From NCBI RefSeq assembly GCF_009389715.1, contig NC_052409.1:3647775-3711774 (forward strand): DNA of 64,000 nucleotides, in the 5' to 3' direction. The notes under the pieces are model-generated. The model saw only the letters and a list, made by a program, of their open reading frames with translations. It did no database searches and had not been told where the DNA came from. Below are positions 12,621-24,003 of the stretch, piece by piece. Within the stretch, counting starts at the first letter, position 1; each line of letters starts with the position of its first letter. The DNA is from Phoenix dactylifera. Taxonomy: Eukaryota > Streptophyta > Magnoliopsida > Arecales > Arecaceae. A program made the position numbers and the translations under genes.

Positions 12621-15600
12621 TTAATCTGAGGACATCATACTTGATTTTGGGATACCACCTTGACAGAATCTCCATGAACCATCATCTTGCCTTTTCAAAA
12701 TATACTCTACTTTGTATCTACTGCAAGAATGCAATCAGCCGGAAAAAAATGAATACCCAAGTTATTCAGACCAACCATGAGAGTGACAACGGTGTATTGG
12801 AAAAGGAATTACCTGTAATAACAGGTTTTTTTCACCTGAGACTCATCGACAAGCTCAGCAGCTTCTTCTAGCACAGCCTCAATTTCAGCAATCTCACTAC
12901 CAGATACATCTGATACCATCTCAGCCCGCAGGATAGACAGATGTAGTAAAACAAATCTCAAAACAGGACCTAGCTTTTGCTGAATGTGCTAAATCTTGCC
13001 ACTGTCCACCAAAAAAAGAAAAACTGAAGAATACCAAAAATTAAAAAAAAAGAAGTAACAACCGAACCACACAAAAAAATGCAAACATGCATTTACCTTT
13101 GAAAGCATAGTCTCAGCAAGAATCTCAGGGAGTGCTTGTATTTGATAATTAGGGCCTAGTGCCTCAGCTTTGATGTCTTGCCATTGCTTTACCAGGGCTT
13201 CTGCTTCTTCCGCAGCCATTTGTTCCCTGTGTGGAGTAGTACCCGCAGCAGCAGGTAGAGGTGAGAGATCTGTGGGCCATAAATTTTGTGAAGTTCCTGC
13301 ATCTGTTTGATGCTTAAGGTGTCTCCTGAATGTTTATCAACATGTTCCTAAGCTGGCCCCAATATTTCCATCAATAAAGCCAGAAGTTCTTTTCAAGCCT
13401 AAAGGTTGATTCATGGTCCAGGAAGGGGCTTCTGTGCTCAAAGCGTGACCAGAGTGCCATTTATGTGAAATTTTATTGTGAGCAAATTGCATGTTTAACA
13501 GCGCAAAGGCACCGAGTACAAAACATCCCGCAACAGCAGTACATGCAACTTTCCCTGCTATATCTCCTGTCATATACCAGCCTTCCAAACTTTTTGTATG
13601 ATTTACTCCAGGGTTTCTCTTTAGCTGAACAGTTGGGGCACTAGTGCTACCAGTAGCCTTAACTAAAGCTGGTTGACTCTGCAGATCAGCTGGTGCAAGT
13701 TGCTTGACAGCCTCGCCCAGATGTCTAGTTGAATTAATATGTGCCTTTTGCTCCACAGACACTCCATAGTCAGACAAAAAACCAGAAGATGGTGATCGAC
13801 AACTAGCAGAAGGTACTGTTTTTATGGTTCCAATTTTTTTGCTTGCCGCCCACTTAGAATCCGCTTTGGGCCCCGAAAAAAGTTGGGCCTAAGTTTGATA
13901 AATAAGCTTTAGAACATTTGCAATCCAAAGATCCATGCTATGTTACATACACATCCAGTAAAAAACTCACCAATGATGGAGAGTAATCTCGTGTATCAGG
14001 GAACAGACAAAGAACAGCATCCTTCAGCCATGTTTCCTGGTAAATTTCAGCAGGTCGTCTTGGCATAAGACAATTTCAATCTTAAGGCAAGTTCTCTGAT
14101 CAGTGATAGCATATGTTCACAAGAAGAATCAAGTTACCACCTGCCCAAATTGCACCTTTCATCTTGGAAAGCAATGAAGGCAAATTTACATTGCCTACAA
14201 CTTCCCAGTGCCATGTGTTCACAGTCAAAGTGAAGCTGTGTACCCATTGCTGAACTGCAATGATGAAAGTCACCAATTTGCGATATAATGAGATAGTTTT
14301 TCTTCTGTTCTTTAATTTTTAAAGGTACTGTAATAGCCACTAAAGTTTAGAACTAACCCCAGATATTTGTTTGTTTTTTTATTAAAAAGGAATACTTAAC
14401 CATATGCAGACTTAAGGAATACTTAACCATATGCAGACTTGCATAAAACTTAACAGAGTTCTCAACATATTATGAGAATTTGGAACCAGTAAGAAAATAG
14501 CAATAAAGTAGCACTAAGAAAACAGTAACTACCTGAAAACAACTTTGCAAAACAAACTTGTATAAATAAGTTATAAGTTCCTTAATTAAAATATGATAAA
14601 TTCGTTTTGGTAAGTAATTACTTATTAAAAAAACTCACATAAGGCATAGGACATCTAGAGGGCTAATTTCTTGAACAACATAAAGACAATAGAGAATCTG
14701 TATCTCCTAACCCCATTGCTTACAAGTTTCTCCAAATCTCAAAAAAGGTTAAAATGAAATAGGAGAGGGAGAAAGAGCAGGGTGGGAACAAAGGAGCATC
14801 CACTTATGGCACATCACTGAACACCTAAGAAGTTATTGCACCATGTGTATAGTTTTATAAATGCGTATATGCAAATACATACATATATAATGATCAGTAT
14901 GATGGCACGTAGGTGGGTTCAGTCACAAAAATACTGCATTTATGATATGCATGTGAAATTCATTTTATTGTTGGTTATTTCATATTATACGGCCTAATTA
15001 TATTTAGATACAAAATGAACAACATAATATGCCCTCTGTGCTATTAATCTTAGGAGTAAAATACAGATCTAAGGTAAAAGTAGTTATTGTCTTCTAATTG
15101 TAAGATTGTATATTAGTGTTCTCACAGCATATTTGTATACACATGCTATCGAATCTGACAAAAATAAACAGTAGGTATTCATATGCGAGCATATAAAAAT
15201 ATTGAGAATGCAAAGAGGATTATAGCTGAAGTGTTGAATGAGCATCCCAAGCAGAGGGATGAGTGTCTTTTCACTGCCCAAGCCAGATATGAAAGTATTC
15301 AATATAATCAGTAAGTATACATATCTGAGCATTCAAAGTAATGGGTACAAAGTGGGATTGTAGCTAAAAGTGTTAAATAATGCATGTCAAGATGAGTAGC
15401 AAGAGTATCATTTCACTGTTCAAGCCCCTAGTGAAATCCCTTACAATTGCAGACAGTTCTAAGAAAACCACAATAGTCAATGATTTGTCAAGAAATTGAA
15501 ACCATTCCAACAGACAGTCAACTTAACAATATGTAATGCGTTGCAAGAGTTGTAACCAGAGAAATCTGTGAGTCTATAAAGAGTTCAGACATTTGAATGT

Positions 15601-18600
15601 TGGACAAAGGAAAATGGAAAACTTTTTGAAATGTTAGATCTTCGGAATAAAAGTGTGCTATTCGCAAGCATGGGTACCTATATGTGAATCAAAACTGAGG
15701 CCCAGAGGGCTCTTGTTAGCTTGTCTGCTATTACTTTCTAAGTGTTTATGACTGAATGCGGGATCTGCCTTTTATTCCCAAAGTGAGGGGTGAACACCAC
15801 ATTTTATCTTGAAGGGTGTGCATCCTTCCTTTACTTCTCATATTACAATAATAATGTTATACGAATGACCATTTCAATTCCATGCTATTTCCCCCTTGCT
15901 TCTGTCACTTTAACAAACCTACTCAATATTAGTTCTTTTGTTTAATAGGAACTCAACAGTAGTTCTTTTTGTGGCAGGGTTTTTTTCTGAAGGAAGTCTG
16001 GTTCCAGTCATAATCTCCTCAAGCATCTCCGTAGGCATCTTATGCTGACATAAAATAAGTACGCAGATTAGAGAAGGCAGAATTGACAAGTATTCGCCTT
16101 ACTTACCACCCTCATCCTCTATCTCCCCTCTCCCCCCCCACCCCCACCCCCTTTTCTCTCTGAGCATGTGTAATAGGATCTTCAGTTGACTGAGAAAGAC
16201 AAAGACCTAAGAGATCCATTAAAACACAACCAAAATCAGGAGTCAGTTTCCAAACTAAATGGAAGTAGATGGATTTTAGCAATCTAAGTGTTTACATTTC
16301 AATATCGCTTGAACTGGACATTAATGATACAATATATGGCTTTATAAAGAGCACATATCAAAATCAGCACTGCCTAAATAAATTGATATTTCACTTAAAG
16401 AAAGACTAAAATCACCAGCGTGGAATGTCATCTCCCATGAATGTATATAGTGAATGCAAGGTTTTTAAGTGAACTTTTACCATATTTTTATTGACATGAC
16501 AAATCAAGCTGAAAGATAATATGCATCTGTATTTGTTTATTAGTTTCCATCCATTATCTATTCTATTTTTAGATGCTTGGGATTGGCAATTTTCACTTTG
16601 GACATCCATTCTATGAAGACATGAGCCCTTAGTAACTTAGTTATTGTAATACCTCTATGCTTCCCTTGTAAATGAAAAGAAAATAGCTATTTATAATGTT
16701 TACATATCAATATTGCTTGAAAGAAAAGTGTCCACAATGAAAACTGGAGTTTCCTAGGGCTGATTGGCAATTAAATCAAATAAATCCACCTCAACATTTG
16801 CCTGTATTTTCAAACAAAAAGAGAAGAGAAAAGGGGAAAAAAGAACCATGTTGAACCATCAAGATTACCGATCAGCACTCAAATCTTCAATGTTTAACGC
16901 TTTGATGGAATATATATAAAGTAAACATAATAAATTGTCTGGATGAACCAGCTGGAAGATTAATCCGAAAGGCTTTTAATTCTGTTCCTTCCAAAAGGAA
17001 TAACATGCAGCACACGACATACCAATGATTGATCAACAGTGCCCTTGACTTTGTCCTCTCTTCTTGCAGTTGGATCAAAATTCTGTGAAGTTGAATTTCT
17101 GTTGACTTCAAGCTGGCAAAGTTTTTCAACAGCTGCTGTCCCACCACCCTGAGCACCAAGCATTAGTTTTTAATATATCTATATATTGCAGAATAACACA
17201 AAGGCCCCTTAAAAACTTACCTCCCCAAGAAGAAATAAGCAGAAGGCTTCCTCAAATTTTAGATCCACACCCTCTGATGCAATCAAACACTCACAGATGA
17301 TTTTTGCTTTAGTGATCTGCATCCCAGATTGCCAAGAGTTACACCATTGCAGCGAGGCCAATAAGTTATTGTCTTTAACTAAGAAAACATACCATATCAA
17401 TTTGTCTTGTTGAAAATCCAAGGGCAATATGAGCTATCATCACCATATAAAAGCAGTTAAAATCAATTACAACTTTCTGATTTTGTGATTCCAGAGATTT
17501 CTTGTTCTTGCGAGTAACAGCCACGGTATCCCAAGAAAGAAGATCTACTATTTCAGTAGCCATTAGCTTATTCATTGCCTGGCCAAGGAAACAAGGCCAG
17601 TCTTGAACTCTACACGAATATTCAACATTGAGACCTTGTTGAAGCAATTCACGCAAGGCTGCAATTGCTCCTCGCCTACGTTCAGCATTATCAGGAGTGT
17701 GTGGCATGCCTAGTAGCTCCAATGTGCAAGCAGGGCCAGCTCCTCTAAGGACTCTTCTATCTAGAAGCATACCCAACAATCCAGTTATTTCATAAAGGAA
17801 CATGTGATGAATGGAAACAGACAGTGCAAGGTATTTGCCTGTGACAGCAGTGGCATTTTCCCTAGAGAGATTTTGCCCCTCAATAGGTATTGAGCACGTG
17901 CAAGAGCTTCAAATCCTTCAGATACTTTACTTTTCTCAAGACCAGTCTTTGCAATCGAGCACTTCATAGAAAAATATTCCAACAGTGAGAAGAAATTGAA
18001 AGAGAGATGAATAAATATTTATATGATTAAAATGCAATGCTTTTTTTATAAAAAGCAAAAAAAAAGCGTGTCATTACTTCAGCCAGTGCCATGGAGAGAA
18101 GTAAATCATGAACGTATGGTTTAGCATCTGGAAGTTGCAAAGCTGCTCGACCAATATCCAGCACCAGTTTTTCTGTCCCACCTGCATTAAGAATTAGTCT
18201 TCTGTCACCTCCATTTGCTTAAGCTATAACACATAAATAACTTAGCCAGGCAAATTTATATCAGAGATTTGACAAGGGGATTTTGACAAAGCAAGATATG
18301 CTGAACTGGCCCGTACGGCAGGTTCAACCCGTACCGAACTAGTCTGGTCTCTGACTGGTCCGGTTCGACCTTAAAAAATGGTTTTGGCCTCTATGGGGCC
18401 GGAACCAAGTGGTACCGAACTGGAACCGGCCTGAACCGGCCGAAACCAGATGCGTACCGGATGGAACCGGACAGTTTCTTCCGGTATGGCTAGGAACCAG
18501 TGCAAACCAAACCGGTTTGCACCGATTTCGGTGCCACAGCGCGCCGCGCGAGCGCCATGTCAACCACAGCATGTGCGCTGTGTTAACACGACCGGCTCGG

Positions 18601-21600
18601 TACCAGTCCGAACCGGTCCGATGGTCGACTGGCACCGGTTCGGCCTACCTTGTGACGAAGTCTAAGAATCAAAGTCCATCATACTGATCAGTATAATATA
18701 ATATCCTACCTTAGAGTGTACTTTTCTTGAAAAGGAATCAACGCGCATGGCAACATGCAAACCTTCTTAGAGGTTCAGAACATATATATTCAAGCTTTAA
18801 ATCATATAACAGGGCACAGTCATCAATAAAAATAATTATATCGTGTTACTGTATCCATGCATGTACAATTGCCCTTTTTTAAGTAAAACAGGTCTCAAGC
18901 CCAGACAAATTTGAGGAAGTATGTTACTGCTTGAACTGTTTCAGTTGACCCAAAGCATGTGAAAACACTATCATTCCTGTGGAATACAACAAAAAGAGAC
19001 AGAAACCAAGCATATCTAAATTAGGAGGGTTGGTAAATAGGAATAAGTGCATTATCAATCGGATGACAGCTCTCTCAAATCAGACGACAGATTTGCTTCC
19101 TCCCCGGCAAGTTGGAGTTTATCACATTGGCATACTTGTAGCAAATTTGACCGACCAAGCTAGAAGCTCAACCTAACATTTAGTAAAGCTTATACCAGGA
19201 AGTTGGTACTTGTTAACAAATTAACATTCCAAATGAATGGAGAGAAATTATGAGAGGTGTGCAATAAGCTTATCCATTAAAAGCTGCAAGATGGCTTTTC
19301 AATAATTTAATTTTTCTTATATAAAAAATAGAAATCAAATTGTGACCAAACCAACACAAGATACAATGTTTTGAAAACTTTTGGTGGCAAATGGGCAACC
19401 AGTGGGCTGCCTAGTCCCTAGGCATTAAGCAATTGCATAGGTGGGTGTCTAAACCTAGAAGGATAGTAATAACACAACAAATGAAGCACAGCATATAAAA
19501 TATAGTGCATCACTGGGAACCATTACCTTGCAACAGCAATACGAATACACAAACCAATCCCATCCTCCGTACTCAAACATGATGCAAAAAGATAAGGGGG
19601 CCACCTAGCCACACCATCTAGGTGGCCATCTTTTTATAAAACAATGCCAATGTGGTGGATCTAAAATCAACTACTATCTTTTATAATAATTTAACAGACC
19701 CTCATTTAGCTAATCAACTTATTAAATGACCTACACCTGAAAATTAAAGCTCTTTTCTAGATGAATGCATCAGCATGTTAGCACGAAAAGGAGAATTTAG
19801 AGCATCATATTTACTTCTTAGGAAAAAGTTCACAACTATTCAGATCTAGACATGTTGTCTTCTTCTGGTTTAACCATGTTGCATGATGATTTAAATAAAA
19901 AAAATCTACATACAACAAATTTTTGCAAGCATACCTCTTGTAGAAGACACAGGGCACCAGGCAGCCAATTCCAAGGAATACGAAGATTAGCTTTTGGTGG
20001 AACCTTTTCCTTTATGTTGCCAGCATATTCTGGCTCAAATAGAAGTTTATCCCTCACATCCATCAAGAGATCCTGTGAATCAGCAATAGAGAACATCAAG
20101 ACTTAAATTTTTCAAATTCCAAGAAAGGGCAATGTATAACTAATAGAAGATTAATACAAATCTGATATAACTAATAAAAGATTAATACAAATCTGATACC
20201 TGCCGGGAAACAATGACATCAGCTGTGTATCCCTCTTCAATCTCTGAACTCTTCAGATCCATTGCTGCTTTAACAATCTCATCCTTTTCAGCTTGCCCAG
20301 GTACCCCAAGAATCTGCAAAATCATTAGGAAGGCTTCTATCATGATACAGATATAATGTGTTCAAGAAATTATGATTCAGTTATAGGACATAGCGCAGGT
20401 CGCTGTGCACCATCTTCTTGGGATGCCCACAAATAAATTCAGCAAAAGGATATATGATTCAGCTAAGGATAGTACATGAAAGAACTTATGCAGGTTTAGT
20501 TACTCATGTTGACAAAGAATAGTGGGGCTTTTGGGCTGAATTTATTGAGAGTTTATTTATCTCCTTTGGTAGCATGCTCACATTCACTTTTTTAATTGCT
20601 TGATAGATAGATTAAAGGTATTGAATCTATGAACAGTATTTTTTCTAGGGTTTATAACAGATTTTATCGTGATAGTTGTAAGTTGTTTTTATACATAAGT
20701 AGAAAATTATTTATCTTTTTCTGAAAACTTATCTGGGATGACCTGAATTGAGCAGGATTGCTTATGGGTCTGCATTTTCTTCACCTGGTCATATTCAGGT
20801 CAGGTTAGGAGCTCAGCACATCTAAACCTGACCCAAATTTGACCCAAACCAAAGCTGACCCATACCAACCTCTTAAATAAGTCTCTTACCTGCCCAATAT
20901 TAAAGTATCTAACATAATGAAGAGAACACTCATCTCTCTTTAACACACACTGCATCTTGTTTCCTCCTGAAAACAAAACTTCAAACCACCACATTTCCCA
21001 AACAGCTCTTCCCTAGCATCCAAAGTTATAGCAAACAATTTAAGAATTAATAGCATACTTGTTTCCCAAATTAAAGTTATCACCCCCCCCTCTTACTCTT
21101 CCTAACCTTTTACATTTTCTTTGTCAATTGTAGTGTTATTGCATGGTTATCCTTGCATAAATGAGACTGAGAAAGCAGAAGATATGGAATCAAAATTATC
21201 TCAGGAATTGCAACATCAGAAGTTCAGGGTCCATTGATTGGTACTTATAATTTAATCGAGTCATTCAGGACATGCAACTTTAATGGGATTTCTTTCTCTG
21301 ACATGCTACAAGCCAAATTAAAAGTGCAAGGGAAATACATCACAAAGAGTTCATGGTCTTAAATTGTAACTTACCATGCCTCATTCTTGGCAATGAAGCA
21401 CCCACAAGGAGCTTCATGGGGAATCATAGCAGAAGATTTCAACCAACTAATAAATCATAAAGTGCAATGGTGATTATGGGACCTCAGGTTGCTCTTGGAT
21501 ACAAATATTCGGATCAAGTAAAACAAAAGGCACTGAAAACCTCTTTTGGCTGCTAACCAATTATACACTACCACAATTCTTCACCCGGAAAAAAGCAATC

Positions 21601-21929
21601 AATACATGCAATCGCAATAATAATCCACGTAAATATATTAACATACTCACCTGATAACAAGTGACGGGAATCTCAACTCCCGATCGAGCCTGGCCATTTT
21701 CCACGGCCGGCGCCTCCGTCACCTTGACGCCCGCCCGCCCGGAGGCCTCCCTTCGGACCGAACGGGATCTGGCCTCGAGAGAAACCTCATTGGGAACTCC
21801 GCCGTCCCCCTTACAAGCAAGCGAGGCCACGCCGGCCAAAGTCAAATCCCTCCGCCTCTCCTCCAGACCGCCATTCCCGAAGCCAGGGCGCCGCAAGGGG
21901 AATCCAAACCCCAGATGAGCCAATGCCAT
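12621..21929 (-). CDS. PARC6: plastid division protein PARC6 / CDP1 (ARC6-like)
   Basis: ARC6 paralogue of the inner plastid envelope. In Arabidopsis it helps position the FtsZ ring and recruits PDV1. Exons (-): 21651-21929, 20200-20313, 19935-20072, 18078-18181, 17839-17961, 17393-17760, 17221-17316, 17023-17148, 13971-14036, 13097-13888, 12813-13001, 12621-12720. The protein is about 832 residues against about 819 in Arabidopsis. Exon 1 encodes a Ser/Arg-rich transit-like leader, then IPVTCYQ. Exons 2-8 match the conserved stromal region (for example DLLMDVRDKLLFEPEYAG and RRGAIAALRELLQQG). A single membrane segment lies near residues 583-605. The C-terminal ARC6-like domain (EEAEALVKQWQDIKAEALGP through GSWRFC) follows. 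Intron 5 starts with GC. Short indels break the frame in exons 4, 6 and 11, and exon 10 has an out-of-frame patch with two stops. All flanking coding sequence is conserved. Confidence 0.93.
12958..12964 (-). other. frame-breaking 2-nt deletion in PARC6 exon 11
   Basis: The conserved ARSCFWRFVLLHL segment should read TTT TGG AGA on the coding strand, but the window has TTTTGAGA, two bases short. The exon is 189 nt where phase demands 191. Both missing bases can be explained by shortened T and G runs. Confidence 0.8.
13329..13345 (-). other. local frame disruption with TGA TAA in PARC6 exon 10
   Basis: Adjacent in-frame stops (13337-13339 and 13334-13336) interrupt otherwise good PARC6 coding sequence, and the same frame reads on afterwards to the AAEEAEALVKQW segment. 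Two nearby indels summing to 3 nt would explain this, for example shortened A runs on the coding strand. A non-conserved linker makes the exact change uncertain. Confidence 0.6.
14387..14440. repeat. perfect 27-bp tandem duplication
   Basis: Two identical 27-bp copies, each beginning AAGGAATACTTAACC, lie directly next to each other in the long PARC6 intron 8. Confidence 0.95.
17733..17735 (-). other. frame-breaking 1-nt deletion in PARC6 exon 6
   Basis: The conserved EELAPACTLELLG segment needs GCC CCT GCT on the coding strand, but only CCC is present where CCCC is expected. The exon measures 368 nt instead of 369, and its two splice sites are intact. Confidence 0.85.
17837..17838 (-). other. 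non-canonical GC 5' splice site of PARC6 intron 5
   Basis: The exon ends CACAG and the intron begins GCAAAT, with the acceptor TTCTAG before 17760. Only this GC donor keeps the conserved SLGKMPLLSQ segment joined in phase to the next exon. GC-AG introns are a known minor class with otherwise consensus-like donors, as here. Confidence 0.8.
18177..18179 (-). other. frame-breaking 1-nt deletion in PARC6 exon 4
   Basis: The exon opens GTGGGACAGAAAAACTG on the coding strand. The conserved EKLVLDIGRAAL segment is in frame only if the G run has one more base. The exon is 104 nt where 105 is expected. Confidence 0.8.
18296..18660. repeat. CCGGT/GGTACCG-rich dispersed repeat in PARC6 intron 3
   Basis: A GC-rich island in an AT-rich intron, made of many short CCGGTT, AACCGG and GGTACCG words in both orientations, including a 9-bp stem GTGCAAACC / GGTTTGCAC near 18509-18531. 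ORFs in it are frame-free translations of these words. A weaker relative lies near 58300-58520. The element class is unknown. Confidence 0.6.
20135..20196. repeat. 31-bp tandem duplication next to PARC6 exon 2 donor
   Basis: Two copies beginning TATAACTAATA differ at one base. The second ends two bases before the exon 2 donor dinucleotide (20198-20199), so the duplication lies in the first 70 nt of intron 2. Confidence 0.9.
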
Positions 21930-24003
21930 GCCCAGAACGAAACCCTAATCACCTTTCCTTCCCTTGCTCCTCCCCCATTCCCATGGAAAACATCGATCTA
22001 CCAAAGGGGGATGGTTATAAATCCATGGCGAGGGTTAGGGCTAGGGTTTCCTTTCCTCCATTGTCGGCCAACATTTTGGAGACATCGGCATGACGAAGGG
22101 GGGAGAAGAAAAGGCCACCGTTGGAGCGAAAGAGGAGAAGAAGAGGAGGAATGGAAGCCGTCAGGCCGAAGCTTCGATAGGCTCGCGGTTTGGCGCGGGG
22201 GCGAAGAAGAGAGAAGAGTGTAACGGAATAAAAAGGCAGCCTGAGGAAAAAGAAAGCGGATTCCTTTCCCTTTTCTCATTTTTAATTTTTTTTTCTTTTT
22301 CCCTTGCCAAAAGAGCACATTATCAGACGGCCACAATCCTTCATCAGGAAAGGTTCTAAAAGAACGATAAGCCCAGCTAATACGCGTCTGGCGTAAGAAA
22401 TTTAAAGGGAATAGTACTAAAATTAACTGGGATCAAAAAAAGGAACTTAATATAAAATTTATTATATTCCTAATAGATACAGTTAATATAAAATTTCTAT
22501 CCTATGGACAAAAGCAACATGAGACCCACGCTATCATAAAAATTTATGTTACTACAAAGACAAGAAGGAAATCGCAAAGAAAAATAGATGAAATTGGTGC
22601 TTCATTGCGTAATCCGTCCATCAATTGCATCGACCAGAGCAAAGTCACCAATCTTCTAATGCCACGTAGCATGCTGGTGGTGCAGATCACCTTTTAGCTA
22701 AAAACATCTTTTAGCTAACAGGACATGGCTGTGCACCATTTCTATTTTGAAATGCTATTTTTTTTTTCAGATATATTATAGCTGACGAATGCCAAAGTAT
22801 CAAAATATCAGATGTTATAGTGAATTGGGACTAATTATTTCTTCACAAACTGATTTTAATATTAACTTATCCGATAAAAAAAAATGAAATTATTAAATTT
22901 AGGATGATAAAATGAATTTGCATCGCCCGGTAACAGGTGTTTTTTCTGTTTTAATCAGCTTACTTAGGAGAAAACAATTTAAATGCCAATCAATCTCTCG
23001 ACCAAGGTAACAGAAAATAGATCTCCTGCAGCAATAAACACAGAACTTGCTAATGACTCTAGAAGAGAATTTCTGTCAAGGGCTCAAGGTTTGGCAGGGT
23101 CTGCCTCTTAGCTTTCTGAAGAGCTCAATTGCACCCTAAGCGAGACAGCATAAATAATTAACATGGTTTAATGGCTTCCTCACTGTTTAGAAAGGAGCAA
23201 AAACAGAACAAGGCATATCCTTCCGTACCTTTGAGGTCTCTTTTTTTTTTACTCACCAGGGAGATACAACACTTTAAAGCAACTCGATATAAATCCCTTG
23301 AGCACCTTCTGAAGGGCAATACTGAAGCATATTCGCACGTCAACCTCAGTCAGGTTCTTTCAGAGGCACTAAAGCATGTACAATATATACATCAACAAAA
23401 GTAAAATTTGTTCTTTCTAATTTTTTTTTGAACTGTCCTTCAAATGCATAACCGGCTCATTTGCTTTAGTACCTCACAACATTAAGTCAGGTGCCATAGT
23501 CCACTGCAACTGAAAGAGAACATTCAGTGCTTTAGCCCTAGACATGTCTGCTTTCTATCAACCCCTTGCTGAGAGCAAAAGCAATAACAGTTTTGTACTA
23601 CATGGAATATCACCAAATCAAAAGAATGATCCTTCGAAGAGTCAAGATAAAAGTTGGCAAACTAGAAATCCAAATTAGAATGAAACGATTTTCCATTTGA
23701 GAACTGTTCAAAATGATGTATCCCAATAAAACTATCTATATAAGACCGATGGATGGTAGATCAAAAATTTACAAAGGTAATTTCATACAATGGGCCCTAC
23801 AGAAAGCCTCTATTATCAGTCATACCACAGCAACATGTGGCATGTGCCAAAATGACAGACTGAAGTTTTTGGACTCTGCAGAAGAAGCAGTACCAATTGA
23901 AGGGATATGGCTATCCCAGTTTAATTAACAATATTAGTATACTGCTGCGCAGTCTGCGCCCTTTCCAGAATGATAAATCAAAATCGGGTAAACTTTTCTG
24001 AGG
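21930..24003. other. spacer between PARC6 start and JmjC gene end
   Basis: The right part (towards 24003) should hold the 3' UTR of the JmjC gene. The left part holds the GA-rich 5' UTR and promoter of PARC6. No ORF here is recognisable. Sequence at 22029-22050 contains AGGGTTAGGGCTAGGGTTT, which reads on the minus strand as telo-box motifs (AAACCCTA), common in promoters of plant growth-related genes. Confidence 0.5.
22029..22050 (-). promoter_or_regulatory. telo-box-like cluster upstream of PARC6
   Basis: On the PARC6 coding strand this reads AAACCCTAGCCCTAACCCT, containing an AAACCCTA telo box, about 100 nt upstream of the start codon. The function is inferred from motif identity only. 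Confidence 0.35.

Noticed and set aside
18409-18687. ORFs of about 70-100 codons on both strands
   Set aside because: They lie wholly inside the CCGGT-word repeat in a PARC6 intron and have no splice or domain support.
12621-21929. PARC6 as a decayed pseudogene
   Set aside because: All splice sites and conserved segments are intact. The only lesions are short indels, mostly in base runs, which point to consensus errors.
21998-22359. ORFs around the PARC6 promoter
   Set aside because: They are purine-rich 5' UTR and promoter sequence with open frames on both strands and no recognisable domain.
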